The notes beneath the pieces were generated by a model. That model saw only the letters and a program-made list of their open reading frames with translations, ran no database searches and had not been told where the DNA came from. A program made the translations under genes and the position numbers. From Phenylobacterium deserti (GTDB lineage Bacteria; Pseudomonadota; Alphaproteobacteria; Caulobacterales; Caulobacteraceae), in NCBI RefSeq assembly GCF_003254705.1, contig NZ_QFYR01000002.1, forward strand, positions 62,001 through 126,000: DNA of 64,000 nucleotides, in the 5' to 3' direction. Every line of letters begins with the position of its first letter. Position 1 is the first letter of the stretch. Below, one piece after another: positions 18,665 through 27,709 of this stretch.

Positions 18665-21139
18665 ATGGCCATTGTTTCGCCCGCCGCACCCCCTGGTGTC
18701 GGTCGAGGTTATCGCATCGCGTTCCTGATCGCGTTGATTGTCGCCCCGCTGCTTGTGGTGCTGACATCCGGCCTGTTGTTCGCGAGCCTGGTGAGCGTCG
18801 CGACCTTGCGGGGCGAGGTGGAGGAGTCCTACCGGACCCGCGAGCAGATCCAGCGGGTGTTCTCGCTGCTGCAGGACGCCGAGACGGGGCAGCGCGGCTT
18901 CATCGTCACGGGCCAGGAGAGCTTTCTAGAGCCCTATCACAGTGGGGTGGGCGCGCTGGACGCGCATTTGGCGTCGCTGGACAGCCTTTTGGCGGACGAG
19001 CCAGGCCAACTTCAGCGGATGAGGTTGCTGCGGCAGCAGGTCGATCTGCGGCTTAAGCTGCTGGCCGAGGGGATCAAGGCCCGACGCGCTGACGCCGGCT
19101 TTGGCGCGCAGTTCGTCGCCAACGGCCGCGGCAAGGCGGCCATGGACGAAATCCGACGGACTGTGGGGGAGATGATCCGCACCGAGTCGTTGCGCCTGGA
19201 TCAGCGAACGGCGCAGGTTCGGGTCCGATCGCTCCACACGCGCATCATGGCCGGGGTGGTTTCGGTGCTGCTTCTGGCCAGCCTGATGTTGGCGGCGTGG
19301 CTGGTCCATCGGCACACCCAGTCGCGGCAGATTCTGATGGAGAGGATCGAACAGGAGCGCGCCCGGCAACTCGGCATCTTCGAGAGCACCATGGACGCCA
19401 TCGTCACGCTGAACCCCAGCGGCTCGATCGAAACTATCAACCGGGCGGCCGAGACCATGTTCGGCTACGACCGCGAACAGCTGGTGCGGCGGGACGCATC
19501 GCTGCTGGTGGACCTCGCGCCCGGAGAAGGGCTGTTCCTTCAGCGGCTCGCCCTCAAGGGGGATCCGGAACTCGGGCTGGCGCGCGAGTACACTGGCCGG
19601 CGCAAAGACGGTACGACCTTCCCGGTCGAGATCGCCCTGGGCGCCCTGCGGATGCGCGATGGCGTGCACGTCGTGGCGGCGGTGCGCGACATCACCGAGC
19701 GGAAGGAAGCCGAGCGGCTGAAGGACGAGTTTGTCAGCACCGTCAGCCACGAGCTGCGCACGCCGCTGACCTCCATCGCCGGATCGTTGGGGCTGCTGGA
19801 CGGCGGCGCCGCCGGGCCGCTTCCGGAGAAGTCCGCGCGGCTGGTGCACATCGCCAAAGTGTCCTGCGACCGGCTGGTGCGCCTCATCAACGACCTGTTG
19901 GACGTGCAGAAGATCGCCTCCGGACAGGTGCGGTTCGACATGCGGGCCATGGACCTGCGGCAGGCGGCAGGACGGGCCGTGGAAGGCATGTCTGGTTTCG
20001 CCGACGAGCGGCAGGTTCGGGTGGCGTTCGCCGCGCCGTCGGAGCCGCTGATGGTCAATGGCGACGCGGACCGGCTGATCCAGGTGCTGAACAACCTGCT
20101 GTCCAACGCGATCAAGTTCTCGCCAGCAGGTGGCACGGTGACCCTGAGCCTCGAGCGGGGGCAGCAGGGCGTGACGGCCCGGGTCAGCGACCAGGGCCCG
20201 GGCGTGCCGGAAGGCTTCCAGGCCCTGCTGTTCCGCAAGTTCGCCCAGGCGGACGGATCCAGCGTACGCAGCATCGGCGGATCGGGCCTGGGTCTGGCCA
20301 TCTCCCGCGAGATCGCCGAGCGGCACGGCGGCACGCTGGTGCTGGCGCAGAGCAGCGACGCCGGCGCGACGTTCCAGCTGTCCCTGCCCAGCGCCCAATT
20401 GGACGAGGTGGGGGCGGGGCGCATGCGCCTGCTGGTCTGCGAGGACGACGCGGCGCTCGCCAACGTCGTGGCGCGAGGCCTGGAGAAGGACGGCTTCGCC
20501 GTGGAGATCGCCCAGTCGGTCGAAGGGGCGGAGAGCGCTCTACGCGCACGGCCTTTCGACGCCCTGTTGCTCGATCTGCACCTGCCCGACGGTGATGGCC
20601 TGTCGCTTGCTCGGCGGCTGCGGGCGGACCCGGCGCTGCGTGGCCTGCCCATTGTGGTGATGAGCGGCGACGACGCCGGCAGCATCGCTGGCCTGACGGT
20701 GGCGGACTGGATCGGCAAGCCGGTGGACATCGGTCGCCTTCGGGAAGTGGTGGCGGGAGCGCTCGGCGGGCGGCGGCCTCTGACCATCCTGCACGTAGAT
20801 GACGACCTGGATCTGGCCGAGGTCGTGCGCGTGGCGCTGACCGGAGCCGGCGAGGTGGTCGCGATGGACAGCCTTGGCGCGGCTCGCGCCTGGCTTGAGC
20901 GCCGCCGGCCGGACCTGGTGATCCTGGATGTCGGCTTGCCCGATGGATCCGGCCTCGATCTTCTGCCCCTGCTGGGCGAGGAGGGTGGCGCCCCGCCGGT
21001 GATCATCTATTCGGGGCAGGAGGTGGACGCCGATGTTGTCGGCAAGGTCGAGGCCGTGCTGACCAAGTCGCGGGTCAGTTTCGACGCCCTGGCGCACACC
21101 GTCCGCAGTCTGACCCGCCAACAGGAGCCCTCCGCGTGA
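18665..21139 (+). CDS. CHASE3-PAS hybrid histidine kinase with two receiver domains
   Basis: 824 aa from the ATG at 18665 (AGGAG 8 nt upstream; a GTG at 18581 opens the frame earlier without a ribosome site). TM1 about residues 15-40, periplasmic CHASE3 (REQIQRVFSLLQDAETGQRGF), TM2 about 195-215, PAS (IVTLNPSGSIETINRAAETMFGYD), HisKA (VSTVSHELRTPLTSIAG), HATPase (NNLLSNAIKFSP, DQGPGVPEG, GSGLGLAISREI), then receivers REC1 (CEDDAALAN, LLDLHLPDGDGLSLA, IGKPVD) and REC2 (HVDDDLDLAEV, ILDVGLPDGSGL, VLTKS). The next gene overlaps its stop. Confidence 0.95.
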   Translation: MAIVSPAAPPGVGRGYRIAFLIALIVAPLLVVLTSGLLFASLVSVATLRGEVEESYRTREQIQRVFSLLQDAETGQRGFIVTGQESFLEPYHSGVGALDAHLASLDSLLADEPGQLQRMRLLRQQVDLRLKLLAEGIKARRADAGFGAQFVANGRGKAAMDEIRRTVGEMIRTESLRLDQRTAQVRVRSLHTRIMAGVVSVLLLASLMLAAWLVHRHTQSRQILMERIEQERARQLGIFESTMDAIVTLNPSGSIETINRAAETMFGYDREQLVRRDASLLVDLAPGEGLFLQRLALKGDPELGLAREYTGRRKDGTTFPVEIALGALRMRDGVHVVAAVRDITERKEAERLKDEFVSTVSHELRTPLTSIAGSLGLLDGGAAGPLPEKSARLVHIAKVSCDRLVRLINDLLDVQKIASGQVRFDMRAMDLRQAAGRAVEGMSGFADERQVRVAFAAPSEPLMVNGDADRLIQVLNNLLSNAIKFSPAGGTVTLSLERGQQGVTARVSDQGPGVPEGFQALLFRKFAQADGSSVRSIGGSGLGLAISREIAERHGGTLVLAQSSDAGATFQLSLPSAQLDEVGAGRMRLLVCEDDAALANVVARGLEKDGFAVEIAQSVEGAESALRARPFDALLLDLHLPDGDGLSLARRLRADPALRGLPIVVMSGDDAGSIAGLTVADWIGKPVDIGRLREVVAGALGGRRPLTILHVDDDLDLAEVVRVALTGAGEVVAMDSLGAARAWLERRRPDLVILDVGLPDGSGLDLLPLLGEEGGAPPVIIYSGQEVDADVVGKVEAVLTKSRVSFDALAHTVRSLTRQQEPSA

Positions 21140-21531
21140 GCGCCGCCCGCATCCTCTATGTCGACGACGACGAGTTCATCCGCGAACTCGTGGAGTTCGC
21201 TCTGGCGCTCGACCCGGAGCTCGAGGTGCGGACCGCCGACAGCGGACCTGCGGCCATAGCGGCGGTTCGCGACGAGGGCTTTGCGCCCGACCTGCTGCTG
21301 CTGGACGTGATGATGCCGCAGATGGACGGTCCCACCACCCTGGGCGAGCTGCGCAAGCTGCCGGTTTGCAAGCAGACCCCGGCGGCGTTCTGCACGGCTC
21401 GCGCCCAGCCGCACGAGCAGGCTTCGCTGCGCGAGGCAGGGGCCGTGGCGGTGCTGACGAAGCCTTTCGACCCGATGTCCCTTGCCGGAGAGGTGCGGGC
21501 GATCCTGGCCCGCGCTGCGGACGCTGCCTAG
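21136..21531 (+). CDS. Single-domain response regulator
   Basis: 131 aa receiver domain only. GTG start at 21136 overlapping the hybrid-kinase TGA (GTGA), with ACAGGAG upstream, so translation is coupled. Phospho-Asp in LLLLDVMMPQMDG, acidic pair in YVDDDE, Thr in FCTARAQ and Lys in LTKPFDP. No output domain: probably a phosphorelay shuttle or an interaction regulator for the kinase encoded immediately upstream. Confidence 0.92.
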   Translation: MSAARILYVDDDEFIRELVEFALALDPELEVRTADSGPAAIAAVRDEGFAPDLLLLDVMMPQMDGPTTLGELRKLPVCKQTPAAFCTARAQPHEQASLREAGAVAVLTKPFDPMSLAGEVRAILARAADAA

Positions 21532-21639
21532 GCGGCGGGCAGGATGCCCACTTCGTCAGAGCGCATTCGGTCCAGATGCGGCTCTACGGCTTTCCGGTAC
21601 CGACCGACGCCGTGAGTGGGCGCTGATCCTGCGCTTTGC

Positions 21640-23070
21640 TTACGCCGCCGCCCGACTGAAGCCGCGCCGGGTCATAACGCCCCAGCTCTCCTGCTTGCGC
21701 AGGAACTGCCAGGCGCCCCAGAGCCGCCAGACGTTGTTGATCTGGCGATAGCCGAAATTCTCGACCACGGCCGCGGCCATGAGGACAGCGAGGCTCTTCA
21801 CGTCCGGGAAGCGGCGCAGCTCGGTCTCCTCCAGCGCCAGGGCGCCGACGCTGATCACCACGCCGAAGCCGAAGCTGACGGCGAGGAAGGCCCAAAGGAA
21901 CTCGGTGTTGAGAATTCCCAGCAGCCAGAAGGCCGGGATCAGCACATAGCCGGCGAGTTCCACGAAGGGGCCCAGGACGTCCACCAGCAAGATGTAGCCG
22001 AAGCCCACCGAGCCCACCCGGCCGTAGCGCGGGTTGAAGAGCATCCCGAAGTGCTTGGAGAAGGTCTCCAGGGCGCCTCGGTGCCAACGGGCGCGCTGGC
22101 GCCCGAGGATCTGCAGGGTCTCCGGCGCTTCGGTCCAGCAGACCGGCTCGGGCACGAAGACCACACGGTAGGGCATGCGCTCGCGCCGGTAGTGGCGGTG
22201 GATCTTGACCACCAGCTCCATGTCCTCGCCAACCGTGCCCAAGGTGTAGCCGCCCACCGCCCGGACCGCTTCGCGCCGGAAAAGGCCGAAGGCGCCTGAG
22301 ATGATCATCAGCGAGCCCATCTCGCTCCAGGCCAGACGCGCCATCAGGAAGGCGCGCAGGTATTCAATGGTCTGCAGCAGGGCCAGGAAGTTGCGCGGCA
22401 CGCCCACGCGGGAGACGCGGCCGAACCGTATGTCGCAGCCGTTTGCGACGCGCACGGTGCCGCCCACCGCCACCACCCGCTCGGGATCCTCAACAAAGGG
22501 ACGCACGGCGCGCAGCAAGGCGTCCGGCTCCAGCAGGGAGTCGGCGTCCATGGAGCAGACGATGGGCGCGCGGGCCAGGTTGATCGCAGCGTTCAGGGCG
22601 TCGGCCTTGCCGCCGTTCTCCTTGTCGATCACCAGCAGGCGCGGCTGGCGGCGGCTGCCGTAGAGGCCGCGTATGGCGGCGCAGGGGGCGATCGCTTCGT
22701 AGCTGCGCTGCACGGGCTCGAGCTCAAAGGTGTCGATCAGCGCCTGGAGGGTGCCGTCGCCGGAGCCGTCGTTGACCACGACCACTTCGAAGCTCGGGTA
22801 CTGCAGCGCCAGAAGCGAGCGCAGGCTCTCGCCGATGGTCAGCTCTTCGTTATAGGCCGGCACCAGCAGGGCGATGGGCGGTGCGGCCTCCGCGTAGCGG
22901 CGCCAGACGAGGCTGGTCTCGGGAAGCCCGCGTTGCCGGCGCAGCGCGCGCGAGGCGACCAGCAGCTGCCAAATGTGGAAGCTGTTCTGGGCGAAGCCCG
23001 CCAGGATCACGAACCCGGCGATCAGCGCCGAGAACCTTGCGGCGGCGAGGGCGAGGTCATGCAAGGTCAT
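21640..23070 (-). CDS. Membrane processive family 2 glycosyltransferase (exopolysaccharide synthase)
   Basis: 476 aa from the ATG at 23068-23070. N-terminal TM (about 15-35), GT2 catalytic domain with LLVPAYNEELTIGESL, VVVNDGSGDGT, CSMDADSLLEPDAL (DxD), VGEDMELVVKIHRHYR and Q-R-A-R-W-H-R-G (the QxxRW signature of processive synthases such as PgaC, HasA and cellulose synthase), then about four C-terminal TMs. Last gene of a coupled operon (stop of the HEAT gene overlaps this ATG). Probable polymerase for a beta-linked exopolysaccharide; sugar unknown. Confidence 0.9.
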   Translation of the reverse strand: MTLHDLALAAARFSALIAGFVILAGFAQNSFHIWQLLVASRALRRQRGLPETSLVWRRYAEAAPPIALLVPAYNEELTIGESLRSLLALQYPSFEVVVVNDGSGDGTLQALIDTFELEPVQRSYEAIAPCAAIRGLYGSRRQPRLLVIDKENGGKADALNAAINLARAPIVCSMDADSLLEPDALLRAVRPFVEDPERVVAVGGTVRVANGCDIRFGRVSRVGVPRNFLALLQTIEYLRAFLMARLAWSEMGSLMIISGAFGLFRREAVRAVGGYTLGTVGEDMELVVKIHRHYRRERMPYRVVFVPEPVCWTEAPETLQILGRQRARWHRGALETFSKHFGMLFNPRYGRVGSVGFGYILLVDVLGPFVELAGYVLIPAFWLLGILNTEFLWAFLAVSFGFGVVISVGALALEETELRRFPDVKSLAVLMAAAVVENFGYRQINNVWRLWGAWQFLRKQESWGVMTRRGFSRAAA

Positions 23071-24116
23071 GAGGGCAGCCCCTGTTCGGCCAGCGCGAGG
23101 GATGCTGCGCGGCTCGCCACGTCCGACGCTTCGCGGGCGGCGTGTTGGAGGCGCTGCAGGCCGGGCGCGCCAAGCTTGCGAAGCGCGGCGGCGGCCTGGA
23201 AGCGCACACGCCAAACGGCGTCCTCCAGACCTGCGCAAAGATCGTCCGCCAGGCCGTCCAGGCCTGCGTCGCCAACGGCTTCGGCGGCGGCTGCGCGCAC
23301 TTGGGAGTCGGGATCCTGGAGCGCGCGGGCGAGGTGAGGCCGGGCAGCGGGATGCTTGAGCCGGCCCAGGGCCTGCACGGCGGCGGCGCGGACCTCCGCG
23401 TCCGGTGCGCCCACGTGGGCGGCCAGGATGTCGAGCGCGGCGTAGTCACCCGCCGAGCCCAGCGCATCCAGCACCAGGACCCGCAGGGTGCTCGGCAGCA
23501 GGTCGTCTTCCAGGGCGGAGATGGCTTCGCCGGGTTCGGCGGCGACGCGATCGCGCAGGAAGTCGCCCGACAGCCCGGAAAGGGGCAGGGCGCCGACCTT
23601 GAGGTCGGCCAGGACGCGGCCGAGCGGCACGTGGCCGCCGGCTTCGGCGATGGACTTCAGGGCGGCGAGACGCAGCTGAGGCGCGCCGCTGGAGACCACC
23701 TGTCGCAGGGCGGCTTCGGTCTCCGGGCTTGGAAAGGCCGCCAAGGCCTCGATGCAGGCGCGACGGCCCGCGGCCGAACCGCGGGTCAGCCGCCGACGCA
23801 GGGTGGCCGGCACGCCGAGGCTGTCGAACGCTGCGAGCACCAGCGTGCGGTCGGCGCCGCGCACCAGGCTTAAGAACTCCAGCAGGCACTCCGACATCAG
23901 CCGCGCGCGGCCGGCGAAGGGGCCAAGATCGCGTTGAAGGTCGCACTTGCCGAGCAGAAGGGCGATCAGCGCCTGCTCCACCGACTTGCGGGCGGCCGCC
24001 CGACGCGCGGCGCGGCGGTCGTGCCAAAGGCGCATGGCCAGCAGCACGCTCATCCAGGACAGCGCGGCGAAGGTCATGCCCAGCGCCAGCAGCCAGATGA
24101 GGGTGAGCAGGGCCAT
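23067..24116 (-). CDS. Membrane-anchored HEAT-repeat protein
   Basis: 349 aa. One N-terminal TM (about residues 5-30) followed by R/A-rich positive charge (WHDRRAARRAAARK), so the rest is probably cytoplasmic. Multiple HEAT/PBS-lyase-like helical repeats: SPETEAALRQVVSSGAPQLR, APDAEVRAAAVQALGRLKHP, DPDSQVRAAAAEAVGDAGL, DAVWRVRFQAAAALRKLG. No enzyme motif. It lies between the YaiO-type porin gene (TGATG overlap) and the synthase (ATGA overlap), so it is likely a scaffold linking synthase to export or to the operon's receiver protein. The role is inference. Confidence 0.85.
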   Translation of the reverse strand: MALLTLIWLLALGMTFAALSWMSVLLAMRLWHDRRAARRAAARKSVEQALIALLLGKCDLQRDLGPFAGRARLMSECLLEFLSLVRGADRTLVLAAFDSLGVPATLRRRLTRGSAAGRRACIEALAAFPSPETEAALRQVVSSGAPQLRLAALKSIAEAGGHVPLGRVLADLKVGALPLSGLSGDFLRDRVAAEPGEAISALEDDLLPSTLRVLVLDALGSAGDYAALDILAAHVGAPDAEVRAAAVQALGRLKHPAARPHLARALQDPDSQVRAAAAEAVGDAGLDGLADDLCAGLEDAVWRVRFQAAAALRKLGAPGLQRLQHAAREASDVASRAASLALAEQGLPS

Positions 24117-25219
24117 CAGAAGCGACGCGAGACCGCGAGCGTGAGCTCGTCGCGGTCATAGGCCGGCCGCATCTCGTGGGCGCCGCCGATCCGCACCACC
24201 GCAGAGCCAAAGTCGTACTGCAGCCCGGCGGAGACCGCCTGCAACGGCGTCGTCACACCCTGCGTGGACTCCGGCGCGTCGGCCCAGCCGAGGGAGGCGC
24301 GCAGGCGAGGGGCGACCTGCCAGCCCAGGCCCAGGGCATAGCCGTCGCGGTACTCGTCCTGCTCGTCGAGGACGTTGATCCAGCGGGCCTGAAGGGTGAA
24401 GCCTTCGCCGCGTGCCAGGGTCGCCACGGGGTGCAGCGAACGCACGTCGCCCACCGGATAGCGCGCCCAGGAGCCGTCCAGACCCAGCTGAACCGTCCAG
24501 CCTTCGCTGATCGACCAACGCTTGCCGGCAAGGCCGGCGCGGACGGCGATCTCGGGTCGGAAGTCGGCGTCCGGCGCGCCGCCCAGCGCCAGGTATCCCA
24601 ACCGGTTGGCCGCGAAGCCTTCGACATAGAGGTCGGTCCGGCCGAACTGGCGCACGTACTCGGTGCTGCCGCCTAGGGTCACGCCGCTGGTCAGGCGTCG
24701 GCTGAGAGCGAGCGTCGCCAAGGTGCTGTCCGGAAGCGGGCCGGAAACGCGGGCGCGACTGACGGAAGCGTCGAAGCGCCAGGGCATTTCACCCTCCCGC
24801 AGGGCCGCAGCGATCTGGTCGCGCAGTTGGACGGCGTCGGGGGTGGGAGCTTGCGCCTGAAGGGCGGGCTGCAGCCTGCGCTCGGCCTCGGCGGCGTCGC
24901 CCCGGAACAGAGCGATCCGGGCGCGGGCGATCTGGACGTCGGTGTAGGACGGGGCGAGGGCGAGGGCGCGGTCCAGGGCGGCGTCCGCCTTGTCAAAGCG
25001 CTTAGCCGCGGCATACGCCAGCCCGAGATTGAGCCAGATGTCCGCGTCCTGCGGCTGAGCCGAGGCGGCGCGTTCCAGGGCTTCGGCGGCTTCGGCGGAG
25101 CGTCCGGCCAGCCGCAGCTCGCGGCCGCGGGCGAAATCGTCGACAGGCGCCTGGGCCAGGGCGACGGCGGGCGCGAGGGAGAGGAGCCCCGCGGCGGCGA
25201 CAAGCGGCATCCTGGACAT
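24116..25219 (-). CDS. TPR plus YaiO-type outer-membrane beta-barrel protein
   Basis: 367 aa. Sec signal (LVAAAGLLSLAPAVALAQA). Residues about 25-135 are TPR repeats (SAEAAEALERAASAQPQDADIWLNLGLAYAAAKRFDKADAALDRALALAPS). Residues 145-367 form an antiparallel barrel with alternating aromatic strands and a terminal Phe (VSRRF), as in YaiO-family outer membrane proteins. The TPR-plus-barrel layout resembles PgaA/BcsC exporters in miniature. It begins 2 nt after the response regulator gene. Likely exports or tethers the polymer made by the downstream synthase. Confidence 0.87.
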   Translation of the reverse strand: MSRMPLVAAAGLLSLAPAVALAQAPVDDFARGRELRLAGRSAEAAEALERAASAQPQDADIWLNLGLAYAAAKRFDKADAALDRALALAPSYTDVQIARARIALFRGDAAEAERRLQPALQAQAPTPDAVQLRDQIAAALREGEMPWRFDASVSRARVSGPLPDSTLATLALSRRLTSGVTLGGSTEYVRQFGRTDLYVEGFAANRLGYLALGGAPDADFRPEIAVRAGLAGKRWSISEGWTVQLGLDGSWARYPVGDVRSLHPVATLARGEGFTLQARWINVLDEQDEYRDGYALGLGWQVAPRLRASLGWADAPESTQGVTTPLQAVSAGLQYDFGSAVVRIGGAHEMRPAYDRDELTLAVSRRF

Positions 25220-25221
25220 GT

Positions 25222-25602
25222 CTAGGCCTGAGCCGCCGGCGCCAGTCTCTGCAGCCTCGCCACCAGTTCGTCGGGATTGAACGGCTTGGCGAGGTAGTCG
25301 GCCGCCCCGAGGCGCAGGGCGCTGACCACGTCCTCGTCGCCCTTCAGCGCGGTGAGCATGACCACGACAATGTCGCTCGATGCCGGATCGTCCTTGAGCC
25401 GGCGCAGGGCCTCGAAGCCGTCCATCACCGGCATCATGGCGTCGAGCACCAGGATGTCTGGCCGCTCGACCTGCACCTGCTCAAGGGCGGCGCGGCCGTC
25501 CTCCACGCTGCGCACGGCGTACCCGGCGGCGGAGAGCTTGTGCTGGAGGATCTCCCTCAGAAGGGGATCGTCGTCGGCGATCAGAACCTGGGACTGGGGC
25601 AT
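25222..25602 (-). CDS. Single-domain response regulator heading the exopolysaccharide operon
   Basis: 126 aa from ATG 25600-25602 (a GTG at 25609-25611 is an alternative; neither has a strong ribosome site). Receiver domain: VLIADDDPLLREIL, phospho-Asp in ILVLDAMMPVMDG, MLTALKG, LAKPFNPDEL. No output domain. First gene of the four-gene operon RR-YaiO-HEAT-GT2; by analogy with other polysaccharide synthases it may gate synthase activity post-translationally. Its cognate kinase could be one of those at 16875-21139 (inference). Confidence 0.9.
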   Translation of the reverse strand: MPQSQVLIADDDPLLREILQHKLSAAGYAVRSVEDGRAALEQVQVERPDILVLDAMMPVMDGFEALRRLKDDPASSDIVVVMLTALKGDEDVVSALRLGAADYLAKPFNPDELVARLQRLAPAAQA

Positions 25603-25819
25603 GCGACGCACCGGAAGCGAGACTCAGAAAGGACGGGACGGTCGCCCATCGCCTCGCGCCATACCACGACGCCTAGGTGGTGCGAGCAGACCTATGGTCG
25701 CGCCTAACGAGGCAAGGCTTGAGTGTGGCGTCGGCGCCATCGGCCTGCCGGCTGGACGCCAAGGAGCCGGACGTCCAAGAATGGCCGCGCTCTGCAAGAG
25801 GGCGCTGGGAGGAATTCGA

Positions 25820-27709
25820 GTGCAAACCATGTTTCGCGCCGCGCGCAGGTTCGGTCTGGCGTTGGCGGCCGCCGCGGCGTGCGCGTCCGTCTCAGTGGCG
25901 CAGCCTGTGGCCCAGCCGGCGCCCACGCCCGTGCTGGTTGCGGCCGACCTGCGGGACGGCGTGGACCTGAACGGCGCCTGGAACTACTCAATCGACCCGT
26001 TCCGCGACGGTCTGGCCGGCTTCCACGGCGAGGAGGCGGGCAAAGGGCACCGGCGCTATGACGAGACCGACGTGGCGGCGGCCGAGAAGGCCGACCCGCA
26101 GGCGCTCTACGAATATGACATGCGCCGCTCGCCCGTGGCCTATCTGCCCTCGTCCTGGATCACCCAGGATCCGACCCTGCGGCATTACGAAGGCCTGATC
26201 TGGTACCAGCGGACCTTCACGGCGCACTTGAAGCCTGGGCAACGGGCATTCCTGCGCTTCGGCGCGGTGGACTACACGGCCCATGTCTATGTGAACGGCA
26301 AGGCGGTGGGACGGCATGAGGGCGGCTTCACGCCGTTCGCCTTCGAGGTCACCGGCCTGCTGCGGGACGGCGAGAACCAGGTGACGGTGGGCGCGGATTC
26401 GCAGCGCAATGCCGACAGCGTGCCGCCGCCGGTCACCGACTGGGAGAACTACGGCGGCATCACGCGCGCGGTGAAGCTGGTGGTGACACCGGCCACCTTT
26501 GTGGACGACGCCTGGGTGCGTCTGACGCGGGACGGCCACATCGCCGCGAGCGTGAAGCTGGACGGGCCAGGGGCGGCGAACGCGCCGGTGCGGGTCCGTG
26601 TGGCGGGCGCGAACCTGACGATCAGCGGCCAGACGGACGCCAGCGGAGCGTGGACCGGATCCATCCCCCGGCCCCGCGGCCTGCGCCTCTGGAGCCCCGA
26701 GAGCCCGACGCTGTACGACGTGACGGTGGAGGCGGGCGGCGACGTCCTGCGCGACCGCATCGGCTTCCGCACCATCGAGGTCCGGGGCGAGGACATCCTG
26801 CTGAACGGCAAGTCGGTGTTCCTGCGCGGCATCAGCCTGCACGAGGAGGAGATCGGCAAGGAGCCGACGCGCGCCATCACGCCGGCCTCCGCGCGAGCGC
26901 TGCTGAGCGAGGCCAAGGTCGGCCTGAACGGCAACTTCGTGCGGCTGGCGCACTACCCCCACAGCGAGGTCATGACCCGCGCCGCGGACGAGATGGGGCT
27001 GTTGGTCTGGAGCGAAATCCCCGTCTACTGGCGCGTCGCCTTCTCCAATCCGCAGACCCTGGCCAACGCCCGCAAGATGCTGGCCGAGAACATCGTCCGG
27101 GACCGCAACCGCGCCTCGATCATCCTGTGGAGCGTGGCCAACGAGACCCCGATCAGCGAGCCGCGGACGGCGTTCCTGTCGACCCTGGTGGACGACGTGC
27201 GCGCGCTGGACGACAGCCGGCTGGTGACCGCGGCCCTGCTGGCGGACCGCACGGAGCGGGATGGCCATCCCGAGCAGGTGATCAACGATCCCCTGGCGCC
27301 CAAGCTCGATGTCATGGCGATCAACACCTACAACGGCTGGTACTCGGGCGATGCGCTGTCAGCGGTGCCGGCGATCACCTGGCGCTCGGACTACCGAAAG
27401 CCGCTGATCTTCTCCGAACTGGGCGCGGACGCCCAGGTGGGCTTCCATGACGAGAACGGGCGCAAGTTCTCGGAGGAGTTCCAGGCCGAGTACTTCCGGG
27501 CGACCCTGGCCATGGCTGACAAGGTCAGCTTCCTGCGCGGCATGTCGCCTTGGATCCTGAAGGATTTCCGCTCGCCCCGGCGCCAGCACCCGGTTCACCA
27601 GCAGGGCTGGAACCGCAAGGGGCTGATCAGCGAGACTGGGCAGCGCAAGCAGGCGTTCCAGGTGCTCGCCGACCACTACCGCAAGCTGGCGGAGAAGGCC
27701 GGCCGTTAA
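25820..27709 (+). CDS. Glycoside hydrolase family 2, beta-glucuronidase-like
   Basis: 629 aa from GTG 25820 (GGGAGGA about 6 nt upstream); ATG 25829 is an alternative. Signal peptide RRFGLALAAAAACASVSVAQ. Domains: jelly roll (WNYSIDPF... LIWYQRTFTA ... YVNGKAVGRHEGGFTPF), Ig-like, TIM barrel. Acid/base Glu442 in W-S-V-A-N-E, nucleophile Glu533 in IFSELGAD. Near the C-terminus GWNRKG (N598, K600) matches the N-x-K motif that reads the glucuronate carboxylate in beta-glucuronidases. Exported, so it acts on uronic-acid oligosaccharides. Ends tail to tail with the GH105 gene (4 nt overlap). Confidence 0.88.
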   Translation: MQTMFRAARRFGLALAAAAACASVSVAQPVAQPAPTPVLVAADLRDGVDLNGAWNYSIDPFRDGLAGFHGEEAGKGHRRYDETDVAAAEKADPQALYEYDMRRSPVAYLPSSWITQDPTLRHYEGLIWYQRTFTAHLKPGQRAFLRFGAVDYTAHVYVNGKAVGRHEGGFTPFAFEVTGLLRDGENQVTVGADSQRNADSVPPPVTDWENYGGITRAVKLVVTPATFVDDAWVRLTRDGHIAASVKLDGPGAANAPVRVRVAGANLTISGQTDASGAWTGSIPRPRGLRLWSPESPTLYDVTVEAGGDVLRDRIGFRTIEVRGEDILLNGKSVFLRGISLHEEEIGKEPTRAITPASARALLSEAKVGLNGNFVRLAHYPHSEVMTRAADEMGLLVWSEIPVYWRVAFSNPQTLANARKMLAENIVRDRNRASIILWSVANETPISEPRTAFLSTLVDDVRALDDSRLVTAALLADRTERDGHPEQVINDPLAPKLDVMAINTYNGWYSGDALSAVPAITWRSDYRKPLIFSELGADAQVGFHDENGRKFSEEFQAEYFRATLAMADKVSFLRGMSPWILKDFRSPRRQHPVHQQGWNRKGLISETGQRKQAFQVLADHYRKLAEKAGR

